A program made the translations under genes and the position numbers. From the NCBI GenBank assembly GCA_023665755.1, contig JAMPDF010000001.1, forward strand, positions 201,537-265,536: a stretch of 64,000 bases of DNA, written 5' to 3'. This DNA comes from Prevotella sp. GTDB lineage: Bacteria > Bacillota_I > Bacilli_A > ML615J-28 > CAG-313. The notes under the pieces were generated by a model that was not told where the DNA came from, did no database searches, and saw only the letters and a program-made list of their open reading frames with translations. Positions 28,441 through 35,620 of the stretch are shown here, in pieces. How positions within the stretch are numbered: the first letter of the stretch is position 1; every line of letters begins with the position of its first letter.

Positions 28441-29907
28441 TTAGCCTCTTGTTGGAATGAGAATATCCTGAGTGGCCTCTACTTTAGCTATCAAAATATC
28501 TCGGAATAAAACACCTGTATTGATAGCATTTGTGCCCTTATAAAAAGGGTATGATTTTTGGTCAAAAATATAATCGATAGTAGCAATGGAATATTTTTGC
28601 TGATCATTTAAAGGTTGACCATTAATATAAATGATATTGGATTGCACATTCACATTAGCACTTTTAACAAGTGTTCCATTATTTACCAATGTTCTTATGT
28701 CACTACCATACAATTCTGTTGTTTTGAGCACATTATCAAAGGGCATAATTTCATAGATTTTTGAAACCAAAATATTTTCTCCAGCCGCAATTGGAAATGC
28801 TTGTGAACGAATACCACCAATATTAATTACCGCAAGATCGGTTCCAGCATATTCCCATAACGCTGTAGCAGCCCAATCTGCGGCACCATATCGCTCTATT
28901 CTTGAACTAGCTACTCCAATCACTCTACCAAAGACAGGTGCTGTTTCTTCTTCTAATTGAGAAACAATTTTTGCAACTGCTTCATGTTTTGCACCAAGAT
29001 TGGCTTTTACAACAGATGTTCCACCTGTTACTTGTTTAGTCTCCTTATCAATATTTAAGGTAATGATACCATAATTTTCTCCAGCCGAACCCGTTTGAAT
29101 ATAAGGAATAAGTACTCCATCACTTCGCTTTAACGTTCCTGTATATCGAATATGGGTATGCCCATTGATAATGGCATCGATTCGTGCATCTCCTTCTAAA
29201 AGTGCCAATTCTTGATTAGAATCTTTTCCTTCATGTCCTACCACGATGACTACATCCACATTTTCTTCTGTACGCAATTTTTCTGTCAAATCACGAATAA
29301 CAGGAACAGGCTGAACAAACTGATATGGTTCTATCATTTTTGTTGCAATATCGCTCTCATTGCCATATCCCATATAGCCAATAATAGCAATTTTAAGTCC
29401 ACCTCTTTCAACAATTTGATATGCCTTTACTCCATTTGGTAAGGTGCCTGTTGCTTTTTCAATAATATTGCATCCCAAAAAAGGAAATTTGGCCTCACCA
29501 TTACTTGCATTTCCATCTACATATTGATACATTTCGCTATATCCCCAATCAAATTCATGGTTACCTAGTGTCATCGCATCAAATTCCATCATATTCATGA
29601 TATCTACAATCGTTTTGCCATGATTGTAATTTGAAAGTGCAGTCCCTTGAAACATATCCCCTGCAGATACAATCACAGTCGCTTTTGCGACATCTTGAAC
29701 TGTCTTAAAATTTTGAGCAAGTCTAGCAATACCATATTGACCACTCGTTTCGGCAATCGCACCATGAAAATCATTGGTTGTCAGTATCGTTAATTCTTCA
29801 ACTACTTCTTCTTTTTGAGGTGGGATAGTAGTTAATCCACATCCAATTAGAGAAATAGAAAGTAACATAGTTAACAGTAAACAAACACATTTTTGTATTA
29901 TTTTCAT
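28441..29907 (-). CDS. Metallophosphatase/5'-nucleotidase lipoprotein
   Basis: A 488-residue surface protein. The signal peptide has lipobox LIGC (Cys about residue 23). The metallophosphatase domain motifs are in order TTNDFHG (about 44), AGDMFQG, LGNHEFDWG and INGHTHIRY. A 5'-nucleotidase C-terminal domain (about 325-470) binds the nucleotide. It likely releases phosphate or nucleosides outside the cell. It is first in the operon, with a strong promoter at 29938-29966. There is no LPXTG anchor; anchoring is by lipid. Confidence 0.94.
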   Translation of the reverse strand: MKIIQKCVCLLLTMLLSISLIGCGLTTIPPQKEEVVEELTILTTNDFHGAIAETSGQYGIARLAQNFKTVQDVAKATVIVSAGDMFQGTALSNYNHGKTIVDIMNMMEFDAMTLGNHEFDWGYSEMYQYVDGNASNGEAKFPFLGCNIIEKATGTLPNGVKAYQIVERGGLKIAIIGYMGYGNESDIATKMIEPYQFVQPVPVIRDLTEKLRTEENVDVVIVVGHEGKDSNQELALLEGDARIDAIINGHTHIRYTGTLKRSDGVLIPYIQTGSAGENYGIITLNIDKETKQVTGGTSVVKANLGAKHEAVAKIVSQLEEETAPVFGRVIGVASSRIERYGAADWAATALWEYAGTDLAVINIGGIRSQAFPIAAGENILVSKIYEIMPFDNVLKTTELYGSDIRTLVNNGTLVKSANVNVQSNIIYINGQPLNDQQKYSIATIDYIFDQKSYPFYKGTNAINTGVLFRDILIAKVEATQDILIPTRG

Positions 29908-29937
29908 ATAGTTCCTCTTTCTTTAAATCTTTTTCAT

Positions 29938-29966
29938 TATACCAAATTTTCATTTCAATTTCAACC
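29938..29966 (-). promoter_or_regulatory. Sigma-A promoter of the nucleotidase operon
   Basis: Minus strand TTGAAA (29961-29966) - 17 bases - TATAAT (29938-29943) preceded by TGG. Confidence 0.85.
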
Positions 29967-30043
29967 TTATCACCTTAAATAAGTCCTTTTTTTACATTTT
30001 TCAATGGTCTCAAAATAAAATAGGGAATTACAATTCTTTTTAT

Positions 30044-30072
30044 TTGCAAATTATTATGAAATATAGTATAAT
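30044..30072 (+). promoter_or_regulatory. tRNA-Lys promoter
   Basis: TTGCAA (30044-30049) - 17 bases - TATAAT (30067-30072), 18 bases before the mature tRNA end. Confidence 0.9.
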
Positions 30073-30089
30073 ATATGAGCATAAGTTAT

Positions 30090-30165
30090 GCACCCTTAGC
30101 TCAGTTGGTAGAGCAACTGACTCTTAATCAGTGGGTCCAGGGTTCGAGTCCCTGAGGGTGTACCA
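30090..30165 (+). tRNA. tRNA-Lys(CUU)
   Basis: 76 nt including an encoded CCA. Acceptor GCACCCT / AGGGTGT, D arm AGCTCAGTTGGTAGAGC, anticodon loop CTCTTAA in stem ACTGA/TCAGT (anticodon CUU), T arm with GGTTCGAGTCC. It is a single-gene transcript on the plus strand. Confidence 0.97.
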
Positions 30166-30179
30166 AAAAAGAACTAATT

Positions 30180-30213
30180 AGAACTGCCATTTTGATGGTA
30201 GTTCTTTTTTTCG
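30180..30213 (+). terminator. tRNA-Lys terminator
   Basis: Stem AGAACTGCCAT / ATGGTAGTTCT (one G-U pair) followed by seven T. Confidence 0.9.
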
Positions 30214-30246
30214 TTCATCGCCTATGTATCATATACTATCATAAGT

Positions 30247-30272
30247 AAAAGGACTTCCTAGGAAGTCCTTTT
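30247..30272 (-). terminator. Terminator of the XRE membrane regulator gene
   Basis: Perfect palindrome AAAAGGACTTCC / GGAAGTCCTTTT (30247-30258 with 30261-30272). It overlaps the last codon of the gene on the minus strand. Confidence 0.8.
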
Positions 30273-32187
30273 ATACAACAATTAACGCTATAATATTACT
30301 TTTTATTTCATCTACAACAGCTATCACTTGAATCACTGTTCCCACTTCTACTTTTTCATCTATAAATATCAGATTTCCAGACAGATACACCCCCTCTATT
30401 TCATCTAAAAGGTAGTAATGCACACCTGATTCAATATCCGCATCCTCGGGAATATATCGACAAAATAGCGCATAAGGGATGTTTTTCGCTATATGAGTTT
30501 GATCGCATTGTAATACCACATTTTCTAGATTTCGTTTTTGAAGTTGAATATGATATGCAGGAGAAGTAAACCGCCCCGTGCGCACACTTAGCCAAATTTC
30601 TAAATCTAATGGCGCATCTTTTGATATCGTCAGCACACCTTCTTCTGATATCGATACATACCTATCAATATGACTTGAATTAGCACTGATTTGATAATGC
30701 ATATCACCATAAGATGCATTTTCTGGATCCACAATGGCCTGCAATAACAAGGTACTTCCCCTTGTCATTTGAAAAATAGGGTCTAATTCTTTACCAGTTT
30801 CCCTATTCAAAATACGAATTTCTTCTATAGGAATAGGCGTGATTTCCCATTCAATTGTCTGCACATATCCTTCTAGGATATTGATCTGAATTTGAATCGA
30901 CTGACCAATATCCTCAAATGCTTTAGAAGCAGTTAAATAGAACCTTCCTTCTTTTTGCTCAATATGGGCTATATTGGGTGTAAGTAATGTGATGTCGAAT
31001 GGCTCTTTTAATAGATTGGCTGTAGCGTTTTCGGGATAAAAACTCAGCTGCATAGTTAGGGTTGCGCCTGAATCAATATAATTTTGATACGGAGAATAAG
31101 AAATGCGCTGAATTGGAATTCGCATTATATCGATTATCAGTATGTTACTTTGTATAGCTTCTATCTCATTTTTTGCTTGAATATATACTTTTGTTCCTAT
31201 TTCTATTTGCAAAGTTGGCGTTATAACCCACTGATGCATACTCTCTTTTTCAATTGTAAGATATGAATGCGCATCCTCTTCATAAATGGTGCCATCTGCT
31301 TTTTCCATTTTAATAATATGGATGATATTCTCATCAAAATAAGTGGCATCAAATGGTTGAATTTCGAGTATAATTCTTTTACTTTCAATTAGGCCTAGTT
31401 CTGTTGAGTGATCACTTAATGCTATATGCATTTGTGCAATAGGTATTGGTGTTTTTATGACTTGTATAGAAAGAGTCAAATCTTCAAATTGAATATTCAG
31501 ATACCCTTTATACTTCTTTATAGTAGCATCTTCTAGTTCAATACGTATATAAGATGTTGAATAAGGGATAGAAACCTTTAAACCTGATGAATAAAAAAAG
31601 GTCGCTGCATCGATATTAACTGGCATATAGGTTACTTTACCTTTTGTCGTCGTTTTAATGAGCAATTGTGGTAAGACCACCTGTCCGAATTCATCAATCT
31701 CCATAATTCTACTTGCCCCAAATGTTTGATCAATCGATATTTCTTCATTTGAATAATTGGGAATAGAAGCTGTGTCCTTTTCACATTCCGTTTCAAAAAT
31801 CAGTTCTCTTCTAGTAGTCTGAATGGGGAAAGTGGTATCTGGTATCGGTATGAAAGATGAATGACATTGATTCAATAGTGTCCAAGTCAACAATATTCCT
31901 GTAATTAATGCCATCAAGCCAGCAAAAAGTAGCGGTCTCACCTTTTTATTCGTCAGTAGCGTACTTTTTTTCATCACTGGATTTATCACAACAGGATCAG
32001 ATAAAAGCATATTGGGATCAACTTCAAAATAGTTAGCTAGTAAAGCAAGTGATTCTTCACTAGGTAGTCCTAATCCACTTTCCCATTTGGCAATAGCACT
32101 ACGACTCACAAAAATTTTGGTAGCTAGTTCGGCCTGTGATATTCCTTTTTGATGTCGTAACTGTTTGAGTTTTTCATGAAACTGCAT
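30271..32187 (-). CDS. Membrane-anchored XRE-type transcription regulator with large extracytoplasmic domain
   Basis: A 638-residue one-component sensor candidate. Residues 1-62 are a canonical HTH_3 domain (ISQAELATKIFVSRSAIAKWE). One hydrophobic span is at 84-106. The remaining about 530 residues are outside the cell and rich in beta strands; several segments look like Ig-like (Big-type) folds, for example around 400-560. The recognition helix is normal, so DNA binding is plausible, unlike RodZ, whose HTH binds MreB; RodZ-like function remains an alternative. Its promoter overlaps an inverted repeat (32250-32270), suggesting autoregulation. Its outside part may sense the cell wall or a secreted protein, perhaps the C39-like lipoprotein encoded next to it. 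Confidence 0.85.
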   Translation of the reverse strand: MQFHEKLKQLRHQKGISQAELATKIFVSRSAIAKWESGLGLPSEESLALLANYFEVDPNMLLSDPVVINPVMKKSTLLTNKKVRPLLFAGLMALITGILLTWTLLNQCHSSFIPIPDTTFPIQTTRRELIFETECEKDTASIPNYSNEEISIDQTFGASRIMEIDEFGQVVLPQLLIKTTTKGKVTYMPVNIDAATFFYSSGLKVSIPYSTSYIRIELEDATIKKYKGYLNIQFEDLTLSIQVIKTPIPIAQMHIALSDHSTELGLIESKRIILEIQPFDATYFDENIIHIIKMEKADGTIYEEDAHSYLTIEKESMHQWVITPTLQIEIGTKVYIQAKNEIEAIQSNILIIDIMRIPIQRISYSPYQNYIDSGATLTMQLSFYPENATANLLKEPFDITLLTPNIAHIEQKEGRFYLTASKAFEDIGQSIQIQINILEGYVQTIEWEITPIPIEEIRILNRETGKELDPIFQMTRGSTLLLQAIVDPENASYGDMHYQISANSSHIDRYVSISEEGVLTISKDAPLDLEIWLSVRTGRFTSPAYHIQLQKRNLENVVLQCDQTHIAKNIPYALFCRYIPEDADIESGVHYYLLDEIEGVYLSGNLIFIDEKVEVGTVIQVIAVVDEIKSNIIALIVV

Positions 32188-32225
32188 AATACTTATCCTT
32201 TCCCTTATCTTTATATTTCTATGTC

Positions 32226-32270
32226 ATTATACCACAAACAGAACAAAATGTAATACACATCTAGTGTTAC
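32226..32270 (-). promoter_or_regulatory. Promoter of the XRE gene with overlapping inverted repeat
   Basis: Minus strand TTACAT (32248-32253) - 16 bases - TGG-TATAAT (TATAAT at 32226-32231). The plus-strand pair GTAATACAC (32250-32258) and GTGTTAC (32264-32270) is an inverted repeat with one inserted base and covers the -35. A repressor-type operator is a natural reading. Confidence 0.65.
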
Positions 32271-32309
32271 TTTGTCTTTTTTCGTTGTTACTTATTACCA
32301 AATGTCATA

Positions 32310-32345
32310 CAAAAAGGCTAATATCACTATAATACCAGCCTTTTA
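32310..32345 (-). terminator. Terminator after the C39-like lipoprotein gene
   Basis: Minus-strand stem AAAGGCT / AGCCTTT with an interrupted TAT/ATA inner part and a T-run; located 18 bases beyond the stop codon. Confidence 0.75.
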
Positions 32346-32362
32346 TTCTTATCCACTGCAAA

Positions 32363-34252
32363 TTACTCAATAACGTAAACAATATTTCGCCACGTTTTTT
32401 CTATTACTGATACTGCATATTCGCAATATACACGTGGCACATTTGGATCATTACATAAAATAAATAATTCTCCATCAACATAACGATACCCTATGGCGAC
32501 AATTAAGTGACCATTCGTTGTATACGTCTTTTCACTTGAAATCATCGTTCCTTTTACACTTAGTGCAACTGGTCCCACTGTAGCTAAATGCTGAATCAAT
32601 TCATTAACGGAATACATTCTAGCTACATAAGCATCAAATCCGTATCCACCCATTGCCACTGTATTATATACCCAATTACCATAAATTTGATTTCCATAAT
32701 CTCTTACAATACTGGCTATATAACGATGCTCAAATTCTTGATCTTGAGTGGTAAAATCTAGTCCTTTGTATTTCAATAGCATTGTTGTAGAAGTCGCACT
32801 GCAAATACTACCGCCAATAGTAGGTACAACATTTTGATTCAATTGAGGTACATCATAACAAATGTATTCAGGTAGTCCCGTTACATCAACTTGATACTGA
32901 TAATTAGGAATTTCTAGCGCAAATGAAACAAGGGAAAGAGCAGGCGAATCAACTTCTACTCTATTTCTACATAAAATCACTTGAAACTGAATTCCTGTAG
33001 CCTTCTTCCCGTTTAAAACCTTTACCTCATCTGTACTTAAACATATGATTCCATTATTTTGATCATGGGATTGATTTTGCAAACCAAGTCCCCATGGACT
33101 ATATGTAATATAATCACTCCATACTCCATCTACCCGTGCTTTTAATTGTAATTCTACAGTCCCATATGAGCTTGTGATGGCCGACCAAGATGCCACCAGT
33201 GAAGTAAACGCTTCTGTTTCTATCACTGGTGAAACATATTTACCTGTGATTTGTCCCGTTTGTAATCGTAGTTTTTGCTCATGTACTTCTAACTCAGAAA
33301 TTGCATCAACATCCATTTCATCAGTTCTTACAACAATTTGATGTCGTTTATCATTTTCTTCCTTTGCTGCTACTGTAAAATAAAATACTTTATCCAAACT
33401 TTCACCTTCTAACATTAATAAAATATGGAACTCTATTTCCACTTCTTCCTTTTGACGCATAATCTTTCCTTCATGAGTACATACAATAGGTTGACTTGAT
33501 GTGTATATAGCCTGCACATGATAACTTAAGTTTTCATATAATACCAAGTCTTGATATACTTTTTTTGGAAATGTAAATGTATCCATAACAAGTTGTAATT
33601 TTTCTTCAGTTGTATATGCTAAAACTGTAATCACATATGTTTGTTTTACTTCTACTTCTTGAAATCTAAATGCAGCTTCTAGCTCAACTTTTCGATTGGC
33701 CGATGTTTTTGAAATGACACCCTCGTTGGTCATAATATATGATTTATTACTTCGCCATACAATAGATACACCATCTTGTTCAATTGGTAAAACTAGATTT
33801 TGACTTGTCGTATCTGGTAAAACTAAACTAGCAATCACTGCATGAATTTTATCCACTGCTTGAAGCATTGGAACTGTCTCTGATACAATCTGATGACAAA
33901 GCAAGCATTCCTTTTCACGTTTTCCCTCTTTTTCATAGGTTGCCTCTTCAGCTAGATACCATTCGCCATACTGATGTTCTAATGAATCCCCACTAGTTTT
34001 ATTGCAAACAGAACACGTCTTTGCTGCATCACAAGAAGCATTCATCCATTGATGTCCACTTGCATTGATGATTGTCTGTGGAATAATCACTTCTCCACAT
34101 TCTGCACAATGTGTGCCTTTTGTAAGTCCCGCTGTCTCACAAGTTGGTAAAATCTCCTCATCTTCTACCAATTGGTGCTGATGCTTTTCTTTACAGCTCA
34201 TAAGTAAACAACTTGCCATACACAAAATTATAATTCCTTTAATATATTTCAT
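32363..34252 (-). CDS. Cys-rich, Ig-like and peptidase C39-like lipoprotein
   Basis: A 629-residue surface lipoprotein. The signal peptide ends in LLMSC (lipobox Cys about residue 20). Residues about 35-130 hold Cys/His-rich short repeats (THCAECGE, SCDAAKTCSVCNK, ECLLCHQ), which resemble small zinc-ribbon-like modules. Two atypical Ig-like (aBig) segments follow (about 135-290). The C-terminal about 170 residues are a papain-fold C39-like domain: Cys in SICSATSTTMLL, His in TNGHLIVAIGY and Asn/Asp in LCNDPNVPR. The catalytic set looks complete. Start: ATG at 34252 with AAAGGA; a TTG five codons upstream has no SD. Target peptide unknown. Confidence 0.85.
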   Translation of the reverse strand: MKYIKGIIILCMASCLLMSCKEKHQHQLVEDEEILPTCETAGLTKGTHCAECGEVIIPQTIINASGHQWMNASCDAAKTCSVCNKTSGDSLEHQYGEWYLAEEATYEKEGKREKECLLCHQIVSETVPMLQAVDKIHAVIASLVLPDTTSQNLVLPIEQDGVSIVWRSNKSYIMTNEGVISKTSANRKVELEAAFRFQEVEVKQTYVITVLAYTTEEKLQLVMDTFTFPKKVYQDLVLYENLSYHVQAIYTSSQPIVCTHEGKIMRQKEEVEIEFHILLMLEGESLDKVFYFTVAAKEENDKRHQIVVRTDEMDVDAISELEVHEQKLRLQTGQITGKYVSPVIETEAFTSLVASWSAITSSYGTVELQLKARVDGVWSDYITYSPWGLGLQNQSHDQNNGIICLSTDEVKVLNGKKATGIQFQVILCRNRVEVDSPALSLVSFALEIPNYQYQVDVTGLPEYICYDVPQLNQNVVPTIGGSICSATSTTMLLKYKGLDFTTQDQEFEHRYIASIVRDYGNQIYGNWVYNTVAMGGYGFDAYVARMYSVNELIQHLATVGPVALSVKGTMISSEKTYTTNGHLIVAIGYRYVDGELFILCNDPNVPRVYCEYAVSVIEKTWRNIVYVIE

Positions 34253-34286
34253 TTTTATCCTTTCCAAAAGTTTAATAGCCTTTTAT

Positions 34287-34315
34287 TTGACTATTTCACC
34301 TTAATTTGCTATAAT
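34287..34315 (+). promoter_or_regulatory. tRNA-Cys promoter
   Basis: TTGACT (34287-34292) - 17 bases - TATAAT (34310-34315). Confidence 0.92.
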
Positions 34316-34334
34316 ATTAGAGCGTTTAATAGAT

Positions 34335-34408
34335 GGCTCTGTAGCCAAGCGGTAAGGCGTGGGTCTGCAACACCCTGATCACCGGTTCAAATCCGGTCGG
34401 AGCCTCCA
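34335..34408 (+). tRNA. tRNA-Cys(GCA)
   Basis: 74 nt with encoded CCA. Acceptor GGCTCTG / CGGAGCC (one G-U pair), discriminator U as required for Cys identity, anticodon loop CTGCAAC (anticodon GCA), T arm CCGGTTCAAATCCGG. Stands alone on the plus strand. Confidence 0.97.
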
Positions 34409-34422
34409 TCTTATTTGAACAT

Positions 34423-34450
34423 AATGCCAAAAAGGCATTTTTTATTTTTT
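34423..34450 (+). terminator. tRNA-Cys terminator
   Basis: Stem AATGCC / GGCATT (34423-34428 with 34434-34439) followed by a T tract. Confidence 0.8.
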
Positions 34451-34462
34451 ACTATCCTGATG

Positions 34463-34488
34463 AAAAACTCCCTATAGGGGAGTTTTTA
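34463..34488. terminator. Terminator shared by tRNA-Cys region and fic gene
   Basis: Stem AAAAACTCCC / GGGGAGTTTTT (34463-34472 with 34477-34487) lying at the end of the minus-strand Fic gene; A and T flanks suit both directions. Confidence 0.8.
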
Positions 34489-35220
34489 TTTTTTATACTT
34501 TTCGATTACTTCAATCAGTCTATCATATTCTTTTTCTACTAACTCCCGAATAAAGTTTTCAAATGGAATAGGATTTTTATTAACTTTAAATTCCTCTAAT
34601 AAATCAAAATATTCTAGTCGACGTTTTGCTGGAATACTGATTGGAATATATCCATATTGAATCAAAAAGAAATTCAAAATTAGTCGGGCCAATCTACCAT
34701 TACCATCTAGAAAAGGATGAATCTTCGCTAGTTGTAAGTGAGCATAGGCAATTGCCTCAAAATCGGTTTTGTCAGTATGATTGATATCATAAATATATTT
34801 TTTCATACGATCATACACTTTGATATAATCACATGGTGTATGCATTGATCCTTTAATCTTGATATTCACATTTCGATATAATCCACCACCATCTACTAGT
34901 CCATCTACAATCATTGCATGCAAATCCTTTAAAATATCTTCGGTTAATATAGGATTTTCATTTTTTTTCAAATAATCTAGCATCATATTATAGGCTTTAT
35001 AAAAATTAAAAATACTTCGTTTTAAATTCTCATCTATTTTGGTGTTGTAGCCTCTAACAGTTGAAACAACTTCTTCAAGCGTTGCCATTTTCCCACTTTC
35101 CATTCCAACCGAATTCTTTGTCAACACACAAGCCAAATTAAAGTCAAATGATTGACGTTCCTCTGTAGGAATGTAATGGGCATTTTCCTTAAAGTAATTT
35201 CTCTTTTCTTGAATATTCAT
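34486..35220 (-). CDS. Fic domain protein (probable AMP-transferase)
   Basis: A 244-residue cytoplasmic protein. The active-site motif is H168-P-F-L-D-G-N-G-R-L-A-R179, fully conserved, so nucleotide transfer (AMPylation) is expected. The flap region with GGGLYRNVNIKI is at about 111-122. An N-terminal segment N36-SVGME-S42 contains S-x-x-x-E, placed where class II Fic proteins keep their inhibitory helix, so the protein may be self-inhibited. No separate antitoxin gene adjoins it. ATG at 35220 follows AGGAGG. A TATACT -10 lies about 30 bases upstream. Target unknown. Confidence 0.92.
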   Translation of the reverse strand: MNIQEKRNYFKENAHYIPTEERQSFDFNLACVLTKNSVGMESGKMATLEEVVSTVRGYNTKIDENLKRSIFNFYKAYNMMLDYLKKNENPILTEDILKDLHAMIVDGLVDGGGLYRNVNIKIKGSMHTPCDYIKVYDRMKKYIYDINHTDKTDFEAIAYAHLQLAKIHPFLDGNGRLARLILNFFLIQYGYIPISIPAKRRLEYFDLLEEFKVNKNPIPFENFIRELVEKEYDRLIEVIEKYKK

Positions 35221-35307
35221 TTGTTATATCCTCCTATCACGAGTATAGTATAACATATTTATTTCAAAAAAGAAAGCGATTTCATCATTTCTTTTTAATT
35301 ATTTGTT

Positions 35308-35619
35308 TTAATAATTAAGAATAATTTCTTCAAACTCTTCTACACTTAGATACCCATTGTGAATGTATTTAATTTCACCATTTCTGAAGAACAAAAGCGT
35401 GGGTGCAGTCCTTACTTTGTAAAGGTTTGATAAATCTTGATATGCATCTGCATCTATCTCAATAATCAATAATTCAGGATGCAATTCTTCAATTTCCTCT
35501 AAAACAATACCCACTCGTTTACAGGTAGGACACCATTTCGTATAAAAATGAAGTACAATCAATTGCTCATTTGATGGTGATATCTCTATTTTTCCATTTT
35601 CTATTTCTTGAATATTCAT
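35308..35619 (-). CDS. Thioredoxin family protein
   Basis: A 103-residue thioredoxin fold. The active site is FYTKWCPTCKRVG (Cys about 33 and 36), and a cis-proline region VRTAPTLLFFRNG follows at about 70-82. WCPTC differs from the canonical WCGPC, typical of thioredoxin-like variants rather than TrxA itself. The start ATG lies one base after the mutS2 stop, so it is expressed with mutS2. Confidence 0.92.
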   Translation of the reverse strand: MNIQEIENGKIEISPSNEQLIVLHFYTKWCPTCKRVGIVLEEIEELHPELLIIEIDADAYQDLSNLYKVRTAPTLLFFRNGEIKYIHNGYLSVEEFEEIILNY

Positions 35620-35620
35620 A

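Noticed and set aside
24814..29907. Resistance island around the AAC(6')-like gene
   Set aside because: No transposase, integrase, direct repeats or compositional change; genes are ordinary chromosomal ones.
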